Source: Candidatus Uhrbacteria bacterium RIFOXYB12_FULL_58_10 | GTDB lineage: Bacteria > Patescibacteriota > Patescibacteriia > UBA9934 > GWF2-40-263 | Assembly (NCBI GenBank): GCA_943359455.1 | Contig: CALRHL010000010.1 | Span: 1 to 39,361, forward strand | Direction of reading: 5' to 3' | DNA: 39,361 nucleotides | Shown: positions 24,569 to 33,362 of the stretch, one piece after another | Numbering within the stretch: the first letter of the stretch is position 1 | How the letters are laid out: each line of letters begins with the position of its first letter | Notes under the pieces: generated by a model | Databases searched by the model: none | Told to the model about the DNA's origin: nothing | What the model saw: only the letters and a program-made list of their open reading frames with translations | Position numbers and translations under genes: made by a program

Positions 24569-24922
24569 ATGCCAAGAGTCAAACGAGGGATCCAACATGC
24601 CAAGCGTCGTCGCAACTTGCTAGCGAAAACGAAAGGGATGATGTGGGGACGTAAATCCAAAATCAAACTTGCTCGTACCGCTGAATTGAAAGCGGGCGCG
24701 TATGCTTTTCGTGACCGTCGTGCCAAGAAACGTGTGATGCGTTCCTTATGGCAAGTGCGGTTGAATGCGGCTGTTCGTCCACTTGGACTCAGCTACAGCC
24801 GATTTATGGATGGTGTCCACAAAGCAGGAATTGAGCTCGATCGAAAAATTCTGTCATTTATTGCAAAAGATCAGCCAGCAGTGTTTGAAGCAATTGTCGC
24901 GCAAGTCAAAGCTGTCAAATAA
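24569..24922 (+). CDS. rplT: 50S ribosomal protein L20
   Basis: MPRVKRGIQHAKRRRNLLAKTKGMMWGRKSKIKLARTAELKAGAYAFRDRRAKKR. Confidence 0.97.
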   Translation: MPRVKRGIQHAKRRRNLLAKTKGMMWGRKSKIKLARTAELKAGAYAFRDRRAKKRVMRSLWQVRLNAAVRPLGLSYSRFMDGVHKAGIELDRKILSFIAKDQPAVFEAIVAQVKAVK

Positions 24923-24930
24923 ACAAACAG

Positions 24931-24958
24931 AAACGACCCAAAATGGGTCGTTTTGATT
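24931..24958 (+). terminator. Terminator after rplT
   Basis: AAACGACCCA-AAA-TGGGTCGTTTTGATTTT. Confidence 0.85.
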
Positions 24959-24970
24959 TTCCATAGATTC

Positions 24971-24999
24971 TTGACGAAATCACCTGTTTGGGCTATGGT
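24971..24999 (+). promoter_or_regulatory. Sigma70-type promoter for the 25056 gene
   Basis: TTGACG-17 bp-TATGGT. Confidence 0.55.
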
Positions 25000-25055
25000 G
25001 ATCGTCCTCCTATGCGCATAGGGCGTGTTTGGAGAAAAGCTCACTCGAGGAAACC

Positions 25056-26222
25056 ATGGCAAGACGGAGAACGGGGACAGACCCGAAAAATGTTGTTGGA
25101 ATCAAGATGCCGGACGCCACGCCACCGTTACTTGTGGATAAACATGAAAGCGAACCATTGCGAAATGATCTCATCATGGGTCCTGTGGTTTGTGGAGCGG
25201 ACGGTCGGGATTCGGAACAGATGGCTGTCCCTGTTGTTGAGGATTCACCGACAGGACCACGTTTGCGACTTGGTGTCGCGATGGCCGAGGCTGTGATGCC
25301 GCGTCCGACTGCTGGATATGCAGATGTCGATGAACCAGAGGAAGTGCGCGATCCTGACACGGATCACGGTAAACGTTCCGCCTTCGCCTACACGGATCGA
25401 CGAGCTTCAGAGCCGACGATGGTCGAAGTGGAGAATCTCGATCCTGAACAATGGGATGAATCTTCACCTATTCGTGTCCATCAAGAAGAAGCCAGTTCAC
25501 CAGAGCTGGCAGCAGCCATCGCAACCATATTCGGTCCGCCTGGACCAAAGGAGACTCTCGTGTCTACACCTGTACAGCCTCTTCCGCAACCGCCTATTCC
25601 GCCCTCCCCGTCGTCCGCAGGATGGACAAAGACGGCGGCATTCGTGACCGGTCTTGCGATCATTCTCGGAATCGCCAGCTGGAATGGTGGTTTGTCGCGT
25701 GACCTGATCGGATTGAATGATCCGACTGCGATCGAGCTGGATCGCGAGGAACAAGAACTCCCGAAAGAAAAAGCGGGGCTTGCACCAGTCGTCGAAAAGG
25801 AAGCCAATGCGCCGACCGCAGAAGCCGTGAATGCTTCCGAGCCACCACCTGTGGTCTACAAACCGCCTGTGGTTGCTGAGCCAGTCAAGCCAGTCGAACT
25901 TCCTCCTGTCGTCAAGCCAGCCGAGGTTGTCGCTTCTGTTGTACCGAAGGCCGTCAAAGAGCCTGTGGCCACTGCTTCCAGCTCAGCGAAGAGCCCGACC
26001 TCGCTCGTCGTCTCGGCAATGGGACTGAAGCCAGCCTGCGTGGCCGAATGTACGTGGGGAGATCTCACGGACAAGGGGTTCCCGAAGACGGTCGATAGCA
26101 AGCGCACGATCGTCTGTGGCGAAGACACCTGGCTCACGACCAAATGGACGAAGATCGAAACCGGCGAACAGGTTTCCTGTTTCACGGTCACGAGCCTCGA
26201 AGACAACCCGTCCGGTCCGTAA
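25056..26222 (+). CDS. Single-pass membrane protein with cytoplasmic-like N-region and Pro/Val-rich extracytoplasmic region, unknown family
   Basis: SD GAGG upstream of ATG 25056; TM TAAFVTGLAIILGIASW; PPPVVYKPPVVAEPVKPVELPPVVKPAEVV spacer; small Cys-containing C-domain. Confidence 0.65.
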   Translation: MARRRTGTDPKNVVGIKMPDATPPLLVDKHESEPLRNDLIMGPVVCGADGRDSEQMAVPVVEDSPTGPRLRLGVAMAEAVMPRPTAGYADVDEPEEVRDPDTDHGKRSAFAYTDRRASEPTMVEVENLDPEQWDESSPIRVHQEEASSPELAAAIATIFGPPGPKETLVSTPVQPLPQPPIPPSPSSAGWTKTAAFVTGLAIILGIASWNGGLSRDLIGLNDPTAIELDREEQELPKEKAGLAPVVEKEANAPTAEAVNASEPPPVVYKPPVVAEPVKPVELPPVVKPAEVVASVVPKAVKEPVATASSSAKSPTSLVVSAMGLKPACVAECTWGDLTDKGFPKTVDSKRTIVCGEDTWLTTKWTKIETGEQVSCFTVTSLEDNPSGP

Positions 26223-26231
26223 ACGAACTCT

Positions 26232-26265
26232 GCCGTCGCACTTTGTGCGACGGCACTTTTATTTT
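26232..26265 (+). terminator. Terminator of the 25056 gene
   Basis: GCCGTCGCAC-TTT-GTGCGACGGC-ACTTTTATTTT. Confidence 0.9.
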
Positions 26266-26267
26266 GG

Positions 26268-26320
26268 TACGAATATAGGGTTACGAAATACGAATCCTTT
26301 ACGAAATTACGAATTACGAA
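26268..26320. repeat. Irregular TACGAA tandem motif (six copies)
   Basis: TACGAA at 26268, 26282, 26289, 26300, 26308, 26315. Confidence 0.85.
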
Positions 26321-26335
26321 TAGGATGGATGGGAT

Positions 26336-27022
26336 ATGGCTGTTCGGATCAATAAATACTTGGCTGAACACGGATATTGTTCACGTCGGGAGGCAGACCG
26401 CCTGATTGATGCAGGGGTTGTTTTTGTAAATGGAAAACGAGCGGTCGCTGGTCATCAAGTTGAAGAAACAGACCGTGTGGAAGTGCTAAATCGTCGTCCA
26501 AAAAATCAAACCGAAAAGGTTTATTTTCTTTTGAATAAACCAGCGGGATATTCCACAAATCTTGATCGTTATACGGAAAAGTCTGTTCTCAAACTCGTTC
26601 CATCAAAACTGCGTCTCTTCCCTGTTGGACGTCTCGACGTAGAAGCATCAGGTCTTCTCATCGTCACCAACGACGGTGAGCTCGAAAAAAAACTGACACA
26701 TCAACGATACGAACACGACGTTGAATACGACATTATTCTCGACAAATGTATTGGCGACGGACACATGCGCTCGCTTACAGAAGGGATAACACTCGGAAAG
26801 AAAAAAACGCTTCCTGCGATCATCAAACGTCAATCCGATCGCGAGTTCTCCATCATCATGCAAGAAGGCGGCCCCCGCCAAATTCGCCGCATGTGCAATG
26901 AGCTTGGATATACGGTACGAACACTTACGAGGACAAGAATCCGCACCGTCAAGCTCGGCACACTGCAGGAAGGTAAGACGCGGGAGCTAACTGGAACAGA
27001 AATTTCTGCATTAAAACAATAA
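26336..27022 (+). CDS. RNA pseudouridine synthase, RsuA/RluB family (S4 domain)
   Basis: MAVRINKYLAEHGYCSRREADRLIDAGVVFVNG; GRLDVEASGLLIVTNDGEL; GGPRQIRRMCNELGY. Confidence 0.93.
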   Translation: MAVRINKYLAEHGYCSRREADRLIDAGVVFVNGKRAVAGHQVEETDRVEVLNRRPKNQTEKVYFLLNKPAGYSTNLDRYTEKSVLKLVPSKLRLFPVGRLDVEASGLLIVTNDGELEKKLTHQRYEHDVEYDIILDKCIGDGHMRSLTEGITLGKKKTLPAIIKRQSDREFSIIMQEGGPRQIRRMCNELGYTVRTLTRTRIRTVKLGTLQEGKTRELTGTEISALKQ

Positions 27023-27044
27023 TTTTCCCTATCCCCAACCACCC

Positions 27045-27073
27045 TTGTCAGTACAAAATCCACATGTTACTAT
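27045..27073 (+). promoter_or_regulatory. Candidate promoter for tRNA-Asp
   Basis: TTGTCA-17 bp-TACTAT. Confidence 0.5.
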
Positions 27074-27102
27074 GCCCGCGTTCGACTGAAGAGCGATCCA
27101 CT

Positions 27103-27180
27103 GGACCGGTGGTGTAGCCCGGTTAACACGTCTCCCTGTCACGGAGAAGATCGAGGGTTCGAATCCCTTCCGGTCCGCCA
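27103..27180 (+). tRNA. tRNA-Asp (GTC), encoded CCA
   Basis: GGACCGG...CCGGTCC-G-CCA acceptor; anticodon loop CTGTCAC in CTCC/GGAG stem; T-arm GAGGGTTCGAATCCCTT. Confidence 0.95.
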
Positions 27181-27181
27181 T

Positions 27182-27280
27182 CCCACTTCGCCCTTCGGGC
27201 TACGTTGGGGATTTCTCATTTCGCAAGGGCGAAGAGGGATGCCCCTAACGTAGTTCACCGAAGGTGAACGAAGTGGGGCG
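27182..27280. repeat. Pair of inverted REP-like palindromic units
   Basis: CCCACTTCGcccttcgggCTACGTTGGGGAT and, inverted, ATGCCCCTAACGTAGttcaccgaaggtgaaCGAAGTGGGGCG. Confidence 0.75.
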
Positions 27281-27327
27281 CAAAACACGTTCCTCACAGG
27301 ACGCGTTTTTGTTATGATGTACTTATT

Positions 27328-27570
27328 ATGTTCACTGCCTACATTCTTCAAAGTGAGATTGACGGTCGCTATTATTATGGTTTTTCTGAACGAGATGCCG
27401 AGACGCGATTACAAGAACACAACGAAGGAAAGTCTTATCACACGAATAAATACCGACCGTGGAAGCTAGTTTGGTCTGGAACATTCAGTTCACGAAGCAA
27501 AGCACAAGACTTCGAGCGCTATTTAAAAACTCCGTCAGGACATGCTTTTTCAAGAAAAAGACTCATCTAA
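27328..27570 (+). CDS. GIY-YIG endonuclease-domain protein
   Basis: FTAYILQSEIDGRYYYGFSERDAETRLQEHNEGKSYHTNKYRPWKLVW...AQDFERYLKTPSGHAF. Confidence 0.92.
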   Translation: MFTAYILQSEIDGRYYYGFSERDAETRLQEHNEGKSYHTNKYRPWKLVWSGTFSSRSKAQDFERYLKTPSGHAFSRKRLI

Positions 27571-27578
27571 TAGTGAGG

Positions 27579-28028
27579 CTATTTCTTTATATCCGCAAAA
27601 AGTTCAAGCACTTCTTCTTTCAGCACGCCCTTTGTGATTTGGGGGTTGTATCCTGCATCAGCTGCCAAATCTTCGATGCGAAGTTTTCGTTCACGCAAAA
27701 GGTGAGGCAAATCGCTACGCGAAAGCGCAAAAGTGATTTTCGGTATCTTCGCTTGGAAAATCGCCGAAGCACACATCAAGCAAGGTTCGTTCGTGCCATA
27801 GATTGCACAGTCGCTCAAATTATTGCTTGCAACCGCAAGACAGGCAGTGTTGATGGCTTGTAGTTCCGCGTGGCCAAGCACGTTTTTTGTGCCCGTCTCT
27901 GTACATGCTGCTCGCGCGATAATCTCGCCGTTTCTTACAATCACCGCTCCGAATGGCCACTCGCCTGTGACTTTTGCCATTTTTGCTTCATCAATAGCCA
28001 CTTTGATAAATTGTTCATCATTGTCCAT
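27579..28028 (-). CDS. Nucleoside/CMP-dCMP deaminase family protein
   Basis: HAELQAI and PCLMCASAI zinc-binding motifs; start likely at 28028 (MDNDEQFIKVAIDEAKMAK). Confidence 0.9.
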   Translation of the reverse strand: MDNDEQFIKVAIDEAKMAKVTGEWPFGAVIVRNGEIIARAACTETGTKNVLGHAELQAINTACLAVASNNLSDCAIYGTNEPCLMCASAIFQAKIPKITFALSRSDLPHLLRERKLRIEDLAADAGYNPQITKGVLKEEVLELFADIKK

Positions 28029-28152
28029 ACAGGTAAAGAGTAGCACACCGCGTTCGACATGTCGTTATCAAAACCTCGATTTAGGCAACCGAGGCCATAA
28101 AATACGTTCCTACTCGTTCCACCATGGTCCGTTGACATGAGGCTTTTTTCTA

Positions 28153-28181
28153 TTGACACCAGCACTCGGATCTAGTATCTT
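28153..28181 (+). promoter_or_regulatory. Sigma70-type promoter for the 28256 gene
   Basis: TTGACA-17 bp-TATCTT. Confidence 0.6.
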
Positions 28182-28255
28182 CTTGTTGTCTGAAAGAAAG
28201 CGGTCGCCCGAATTCAGATGTTGTCACTCAACCCACCCGCTCTTGTGGAGCTGTC

Positions 28256-28717
28256 TTGAACCCTCGTTTGCCGCCCCTCACTCCCTCCTCTGCCCCCTCC
28301 ACCTCTCGTCGGCTTGGCTCCCCGCCTGAAAGTCGTCGAATGCACATTGCTCGACAGTTCGGCATGGATGGAAGCTCCGGTTCAACCGAACCGGCTCGCG
28401 ACCACTTCGAGATCTGCTACCACTGCTCGAATCACCTCTCGACCGTCCAGGTCGGTGCGTTCCATGTGAACGCGATGGGTGAGCCGACAAATGAAGTTGC
28501 CATCGGCAAGTATCGTGTCATCACCTGCATGTCAGCCACCTGTATCAGTCGAGCGCGTCAGAGGCTCAGCCTGAAGTTGGATGCCAAGCGTGTCTGGATG
28601 GGCAACCCGTTCGAGACTCGCGCTTTGATCGCAGAAAATTCGGTGCGCCGCATCGCGACCACTTCCACGTCGAAGTCGACTGGCCCAACGAATCTTCCGC
28701 AGATTCGTCGCAACTAG
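28256..28717 (+). CDS. Hypothetical Cys-motif protein with apparent TTG start
   Basis: TTG at 28256 preceded by GGAG; contains CYHCSNH and CMSATC (possible zinc site); followed by a terminator. Confidence 0.6.
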   Translation: MNPRLPPLTPSSAPSTSRRLGSPPESRRMHIARQFGMDGSSGSTEPARDHFEICYHCSNHLSTVQVGAFHVNAMGEPTNEVAIGKYRVITCMSATCISRARQRLSLKLDAKRVWMGNPFETRALIAENSVRRIATTSTSKSTGPTNLPQIRRN

Positions 28718-28738
28718 TCCTTCCACGGACACACTCTT

Positions 28739-28768
28739 GAGCACATCTTGTGCTCTTTTTCTTTTTCA
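28739..28768 (+). terminator. Terminator of the 28256 gene
   Basis: GAGCACA-tct-TGTGCTC-TTTTTCTTTTT. Confidence 0.85.
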
Positions 28769-30163
28769 GACCGTTATCATGTCGAACCCTGTTCCATGTT
28801 CTCCACCTGCAACAATGGCGAGCTTCATCCCTTTTTTTATCCAACGTCGTTTTTTTAATTCTGCAATTGATTTTTCTGTAAACTTTTCTGGATCTTTTAC
28901 AATCAGTGTAAACGGACGAACACCCCAACGGATATTTTGTTGGCGTGTCTCACCATCCGTTGAACAGGCGAGATACATGGTGAGTTCTGGTCGCGCACTC
29001 ATGAGAGATTCTGCGAATGGGGCAAACACGAGAGAGGCAACGATCGCGTCGATTTGACCGTCTGTCGCGAGCATGGCGAGGGCGCGGCTCAGATCGGGCA
29101 GGCCATCACTAAGAGTCGGTCGAAAGCGACCGGCTCTTAGTGACGCTGGTTCGAGGTTATCGAATGGTGATGCTTCCGTTTCACTCACAATCCGTGCCAT
29201 CATCGAGACGGCTTGTACTGGATACTTTCCGCCAGCTGATTCTCCGGAAAGCATGACTGCGTCGGTGTGATCACACACGGCGTTTGCAACATCGGAAACT
29301 TCTGCGCGCGTTGGACGTGGATTACGAATCATGGAATCGAGCATTTGGGTTGCGACGACAACAGCCTTTCCTGCTTCACGACATTTTGTAATCATTTCTT
29401 TTTGTCGGATCGGTACGTCCGCCGCTTCGGTTTCCACACCAAGATCTCCTCGCGCGACCATCACCGCATCCGTCACCGCAAGAATCTGATCGAAGCGATC
29501 GAGTGCTTCGTGCTTTTCGATTTTGACGATGATTTTTGGAAGTGATTGAGTGATTGGGTGATTGAGTGATTGAGAAGCTTTTTTTATGAGACGGCGAAGG
29601 AGGTGGACGTCGGCTGGACTTGTTACAAAGGACAGCGCGAGCCAATCCACCCCTTGTTGAACACCAAAAATAATGTCTTCTTTGTCCTTGGCTGTCAAAG
29701 ATGAAATGGTCAATGTCGAATCTGGAAAATTCATTCCTTTGTGTGAGGTGACAAGTCCACCATTTGTCACTTTGACCGTGATCGTTCCAGGAACTCCTTT
29801 TACAAATATCACTTCCAAAATTCCATCATCAATATAAACACGATCACCTTTTTTCAAATCTTTATACAGCGTGCGATAGGTAACAGGAAGTGTCACAGTC
29901 TCACCATTCTTCAATTCAATCCCCTTCTCAGGCAAAACCCCTAACCGAATTTTTGGCCCTTGCAAATCCCCCAAAATCGCAACCGTTTCACCTTGTTTTT
30001 TCGCCAACCGCCGAATCGTTCGAATCGTTTTTGCGTGCCATGCATGCGTCCCATGACTAAAATTCAAACGAGCTACGTTCATGCCTGCCTTAATAATCTT
30101 TTGCAAGACGATTGGATTTTCGGATGCCGGCCCAATGGTCGCAATAATTTTTGTCCTCCTCAT
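28766..30163 (-). CDS. pyk: Pyruvate kinase
   Basis: [94 protein letters not shown]. Confidence 0.97.
   Translation of the reverse strand: MRRTKIIATIGPASENPIVLQKIIKAGMNVARLNFSHGTHAWHAKTIRTIRRLAKKQGETVAILGDLQGPKIRLGVLPEKGIELKNGETVTLPVTYRTLYKDLKKGDRVYIDDGILEVIFVKGVPGTITVKVTNGGLVTSHKGMNFPDSTLTISSLTAKDKEDIIFGVQQGVDWLALSFVTSPADVHLLRRLIKKASQSLNHPITQSLPKIIVKIEKHEALDRFDQILAVTDAVMVARGDLGVETEAADVPIRQKEMITKCREAGKAVVVATQMLDSMIRNPRPTRAEVSDVANAVCDHTDAVMLSGESAGGKYPVQAVSMMARIVSETEASPFDNLEPASLRAGRFRPTLSDGLPDLSRALAMLATDGQIDAIVASLVFAPFAESLMSARPELTMYLACSTDGETRQQNIRWGVRPFTLIVKDPEKFTEKSIAELKKRRWIKKGMKLAIVAGGEHGTGFDMITV
29543..29574. repeat. 8-bp tandem repeat (TGATTGAG)x4 inside pyk
   Basis: TGATTGAG TGATTGGG TGATTGAG TGATTGAG; encodes [12 protein letters not shown] on the minus strand. 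Confidence 0.95.
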
Positions 30164-30167
30164 AGAG

Positions 30168-31409
30168 TTATTCTATCGTATTTATAAATTCCGCAAGCGT
30201 CACATTTAATGAAAATACTTGCTCTCCTCGAGCGACTTTAAGCAATACGACCTGCCCGGGTTCAAATGTACTCACCATCGCCCCAAGGGAATGATCTTCC
30301 GTGAGATCTGTCCCGTTCACAGACAATATAATATCGTTTGCTTGCAGTCCTGCAGCCTCTGCCGGTGAACCCGGTACGATCGCGGGTTCGGTTTCTGTGT
30401 CTCCTCCAACGAGATAGACTCCGAAATCGAATGGAAGTCCTTCTGATTGAGCAATTTCCTCGGTCACAGGAATATATCGAACACCGAGCCATGGACGAAC
30501 AATCCGACCGTATTGCTCAATATCATCAACGATTTTTTTGACGTCATTGATAGGAAGGGCGAATCCAATAGACTGTCCTTCAAAACTCACGGCTGTGTTA
30601 ATCCCGATGACTTCGCCAAGAAGATTGATGAGTGGGCCCCCGGAATTTCCCGGATTGATCGCGGCATCCGTTTGGATCGCGCGTTCGATTACCTCATCGG
30701 TTCCAAAATCATCTCCCGCAAGCACACGGCGGTTGATTCCAGAGACGACCCCTTTTGTAACCGTATTGCGATACTCCGATAACGTATTCCCAATCGCAAT
30801 CACTGTCTGTCCAATGCGAATGCGATCGGAGTCACCAAGCGTGGCGACGGGGTATCCATCTCCAGAAATGTCGAGCACGGCAATGTCTAAAAATGCATCG
30901 GTCGCGACAACGGTCGCAGGAAGCTCTGCCCCATCATTCGTAACGATCGTATAGGTTGCTCCTGCGTCACTCACCACATGGCGATTCGTTACGATATACC
31001 CATCCGCAGACATAAAAAATCCTGTGCCGCCGCCAACTTCGACGAGTTCATTTTGTTCTTCTTCCGAAAGCGGTTTTTCTTCAACAAAACGATAATCAAA
31101 ATAGTCATAACCGATTCCGCTTTCCAGAAGCGCGCGTCGTGGAAGTTTAATCACGACACTCACGACCGACGGAGCAACCTGATCAACAACAGAAATGGTC
31201 GCGCTTTCTTCTTCGATAAGTTCAATGATATTTTTATCAAGCACGGCCGCATTTTCTCCATCGGAAAAACGAGAGAAAATATCGGATGTCTTAATCGCTC
31301 CTGTCATGAGAATCGCGCTGAGTCCCCCGAACACGGAGCCGATAACCGCCGCGACCGTGACGGCGATAATAAGAATCGTTTGATGAATTCCTTGTGATCG
31401 TTCTGCCAT
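30168..31409 (-). CDS. HtrA/DegP-like trypsin-family serine protease with PDZ domain
   Basis: [39 protein letters not shown] and [21 protein letters not shown]: intact triad. Confidence 0.95.
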   Translation of the reverse strand: MAERSQGIHQTILIIAVTVAAVIGSVFGGLSAILMTGAIKTSDIFSRFSDGENAAVLDKNIIELIEEESATISVVDQVAPSVVSVVIKLPRRALLESGIGYDYFDYRFVEEKPLSEEEQNELVEVGGGTGFFMSADGYIVTNRHVVSDAGATYTIVTNDGAELPATVVATDAFLDIAVLDISGDGYPVATLGDSDRIRIGQTVIAIGNTLSEYRNTVTKGVVSGINRRVLAGDDFGTDEVIERAIQTDAAINPGNSGGPLINLLGEVIGINTAVSFEGQSIGFALPINDVKKIVDDIEQYGRIVRPWLGVRYIPVTEEIAQSEGLPFDFGVYLVGGDTETEPAIVPGSPAEAAGLQANDIILSVNGTDLTEDHSLGAMVSTFEPGQVVLLKVARGEQVFSLNVTLAEFINTIE

Positions 31410-31410
31410 A

Positions 31411-31887
31411 TCATTTCTTTCTTGATTTTTTCAATGCGGGGGTAATCAAACTACGTAATTCTTGTTCAAATGTCTTCACGTCGTCAAAGGAACGGTACAC
31501 CGATGCAAAGCGGATATACGCAACTTTATCAAACGTTTTCAAATGCTTCATCACCACTTCTCCCATTTCCTTAGACGTCAATTCTCCGCGCCGTTTTTTT
31601 TGAATGTCACGCTCGATTTTGTGGACGAGTTGTTTCATGCTGGCATCTGTATACGGCCGTTTCTCAAGGGCTTTTTCAAGTCCTCGCACAATTTTATCAC
31701 GAGCATACGATTCTCGACGACCATCACGCTTCACAATCGTAAGATCAAGGAGCTCCATTTCCTCAAGTGTTGAAAATCGAAAATCACACTTCTCACATTC
31801 ACGTCGTCGACGAATGTTCATTCCGTCAACCGAAAGACGCGAGTCGATAACTTTGGTATCTGCATTGTTACAAATAGGACAGCGCAT
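31411..31887 (-). CDS. nrdR: Transcriptional repressor NrdR
   Basis: MRCPICNNADTKVIDSRLSVDGMNIRRRRECEKCDFRFSTLE. Confidence 0.97.
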   Translation of the reverse strand: MRCPICNNADTKVIDSRLSVDGMNIRRRRECEKCDFRFSTLEEMELLDLTIVKRDGRRESYARDKIVRGLEKALEKRPYTDASMKQLVHKIERDIQKKRRGELTSKEMGEVVMKHLKTFDKVAYIRFASVYRSFDDVKTFEQELRSLITPALKKSRKK

Positions 31888-31909
31888 AGAAAAAAGTGAC
31901 CGAGTTATT

Positions 31910-31973
31910 TAGTGACGTAGTGACGTAGTTTGACTCAATCACTATATCACTCAATCACTCAATCACTCAATCA
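31910..31973. repeat. 64-bp block with 8-bp periodicity between nrdR and ftsZ
   Basis: TAGTGACG x2, TAGTTTGA, CTCAATCA, CTATATCA, CTCAATCA x3. Confidence 0.95.
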
Positions 31974-31983
31974 CTTTCCCTCG

Positions 31984-33222
31984 CTACATCATCTTTTTGC
32001 GGATAAACGCTGGAATTTCTATTTCTTCTTCTTCGGTTTGCTTGGTGATTATTGGCATGCTTGGAGGTGGCATCATGGGCTTTGGTTGCGTGAAAACAGG
32101 AGGTTGTATTGGGGTAGGTCGAGGAGACTGCATGGGTTGTGGTTGATAAGAAATCGTTGGTTTTGCTGGACGGCGATTTTGATCTTCCTCACGAACTCGC
32201 AGAGCGGTTGGGGTCCAGGTATTTTGCGATTGAACTTCAACGGCGCCAGGAGAAATAGTTCGACGTTCACGACTATCAAAGCCCGTGGCAACAACGGTGA
32301 TACGAACTTCTTCTCCCATGCTTTCATCGATATTGGAGCCGAAAATAACACGAGCGTCTTCGTCTGCTGAACCTGTGATAATCTTCGCGGCTTCCGCGAC
32401 CTCGTGCATGCCGAGATCGGTTCCACCTGTAATCGTGAAAAGAATTCCCTTTGCTCCGTCAATTGAAACTTCAAGAAGCGGAGAAGCGATTGCCTGTTTA
32501 GCGGCCTCAACCGCGCGATTTTCTCCTGTGGCACGACCAATTCCCATGAGAGCGGAGCCTGAATTTTCCATGATCGCTTTTACGTCAGCAAAGTCTACAT
32601 TGATGAGACCTGGAATCGTGATGAGTTCTGAGATCCCCTGAACACCTTGACGAAGAACGTCATCAACGACCTTAAATGCATCGAGAAGCGATGTTTTTTT
32701 ATCAATAATCTGCAAGACGCGGTCGTTTGGAATCGTAATGATGGTGTCCACATGTTGAAGAAGGAGCGAGTAGCCTTCTTCTGCAATACGACGACGTTGT
32801 GCTCCTTCAAACGAAAATGGTTTTGTGACAACCGCAATGGTGAGTGCGCCTATATCTTTTGCAAGCTTCGCGACTTCTGGAATGGCTCCTGTTCCTGTCC
32901 CTCCTCCAAGTCCGCATGTAAGAAACACCATATCCGCCCCATTCAAAACGTTGCGAATTTCATTTGCACTTTCTTCTGCCGCGCGCCGTCCCATGTCTGG
33001 ATTCATTCCAGCCCCAAGCCCACGTGTAACTGTTTTTCCAATCGGTAATTTGTGAGGCGCCAAATTTTGATGAAGTGCTTGAACGTCGGTGTTAATAACG
33101 ATAAATTCGACCCCTTTGATCTTGTCAGAAATCATGCGATTAATTGCCGCGCCTCCACCGCCACCAATTCCAACAACTTTTATCTTTGCAAACGTTTCGA
33201 TGTCAGGTTTCACTTCAGCCAT
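31984..33222 (-). CDS. ftsZ: Cell division protein FtsZ (start position uncertain)
   Basis: [33 protein letters not shown]-terminal [11 protein letters not shown]. Homology starts near [16 protein letters not shown] (33222); ORF extends to 33321. Confidence 0.95.
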   Translation of the reverse strand: MAEVKPDIETFAKIKVVGIGGGGGAAINRMISDKIKGVEFIVINTDVQALHQNLAPHKLPIGKTVTRGLGAGMNPDMGRRAAEESANEIRNVLNGADMVFLTCGLGGGTGTGAIPEVAKLAKDIGALTIAVVTKPFSFEGAQRRRIAEEGYSLLLQHVDTIITIPNDRVLQIIDKKTSLLDAFKVVDDVLRQGVQGISELITIPGLINVDFADVKAIMENSGSALMGIGRATGENRAVEAAKQAIASPLLEVSIDGAKGILFTITGGTDLGMHEVAEAAKIITGSADEDARVIFGSNIDESMGEEVRITVVATGFDSRERRTISPGAVEVQSQNTWTPTALRVREEDQNRRPAKPTISYQPQPMQSPRPTPIQPPVFTQPKPMMPPPSMPIITKQTEEEEIEIPAFIRKKMM

Positions 33223-33331
33223 AAATTTTTCGTGTTCAACATGAACACATTTATTGTTCAAAACATCGCTTAACTGAGCATAATTCTTATACACTTTAAG
33301 ACTGCGGTAGTCATGTGTCAAGCAAAAATAA

Positions 33332-33355
33332 AAAACGCACTAAATAGAGCGTTTT
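33332..33355 (-). terminator. Terminator downstream of ftsA
   Basis: AAAACGC-actaaatag-GCGTTTT, with T-run on the minus strand. Confidence 0.65.
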
Positions 33356-33362
33356 ATCTGTC

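Noticed and set aside
27139-27351. 70-aa ORF ending WRTGRDSNPRSSP on the minus strand
   Set aside because: GRDSNPR is the well-known false ORF read antisense through a tRNA T-arm.
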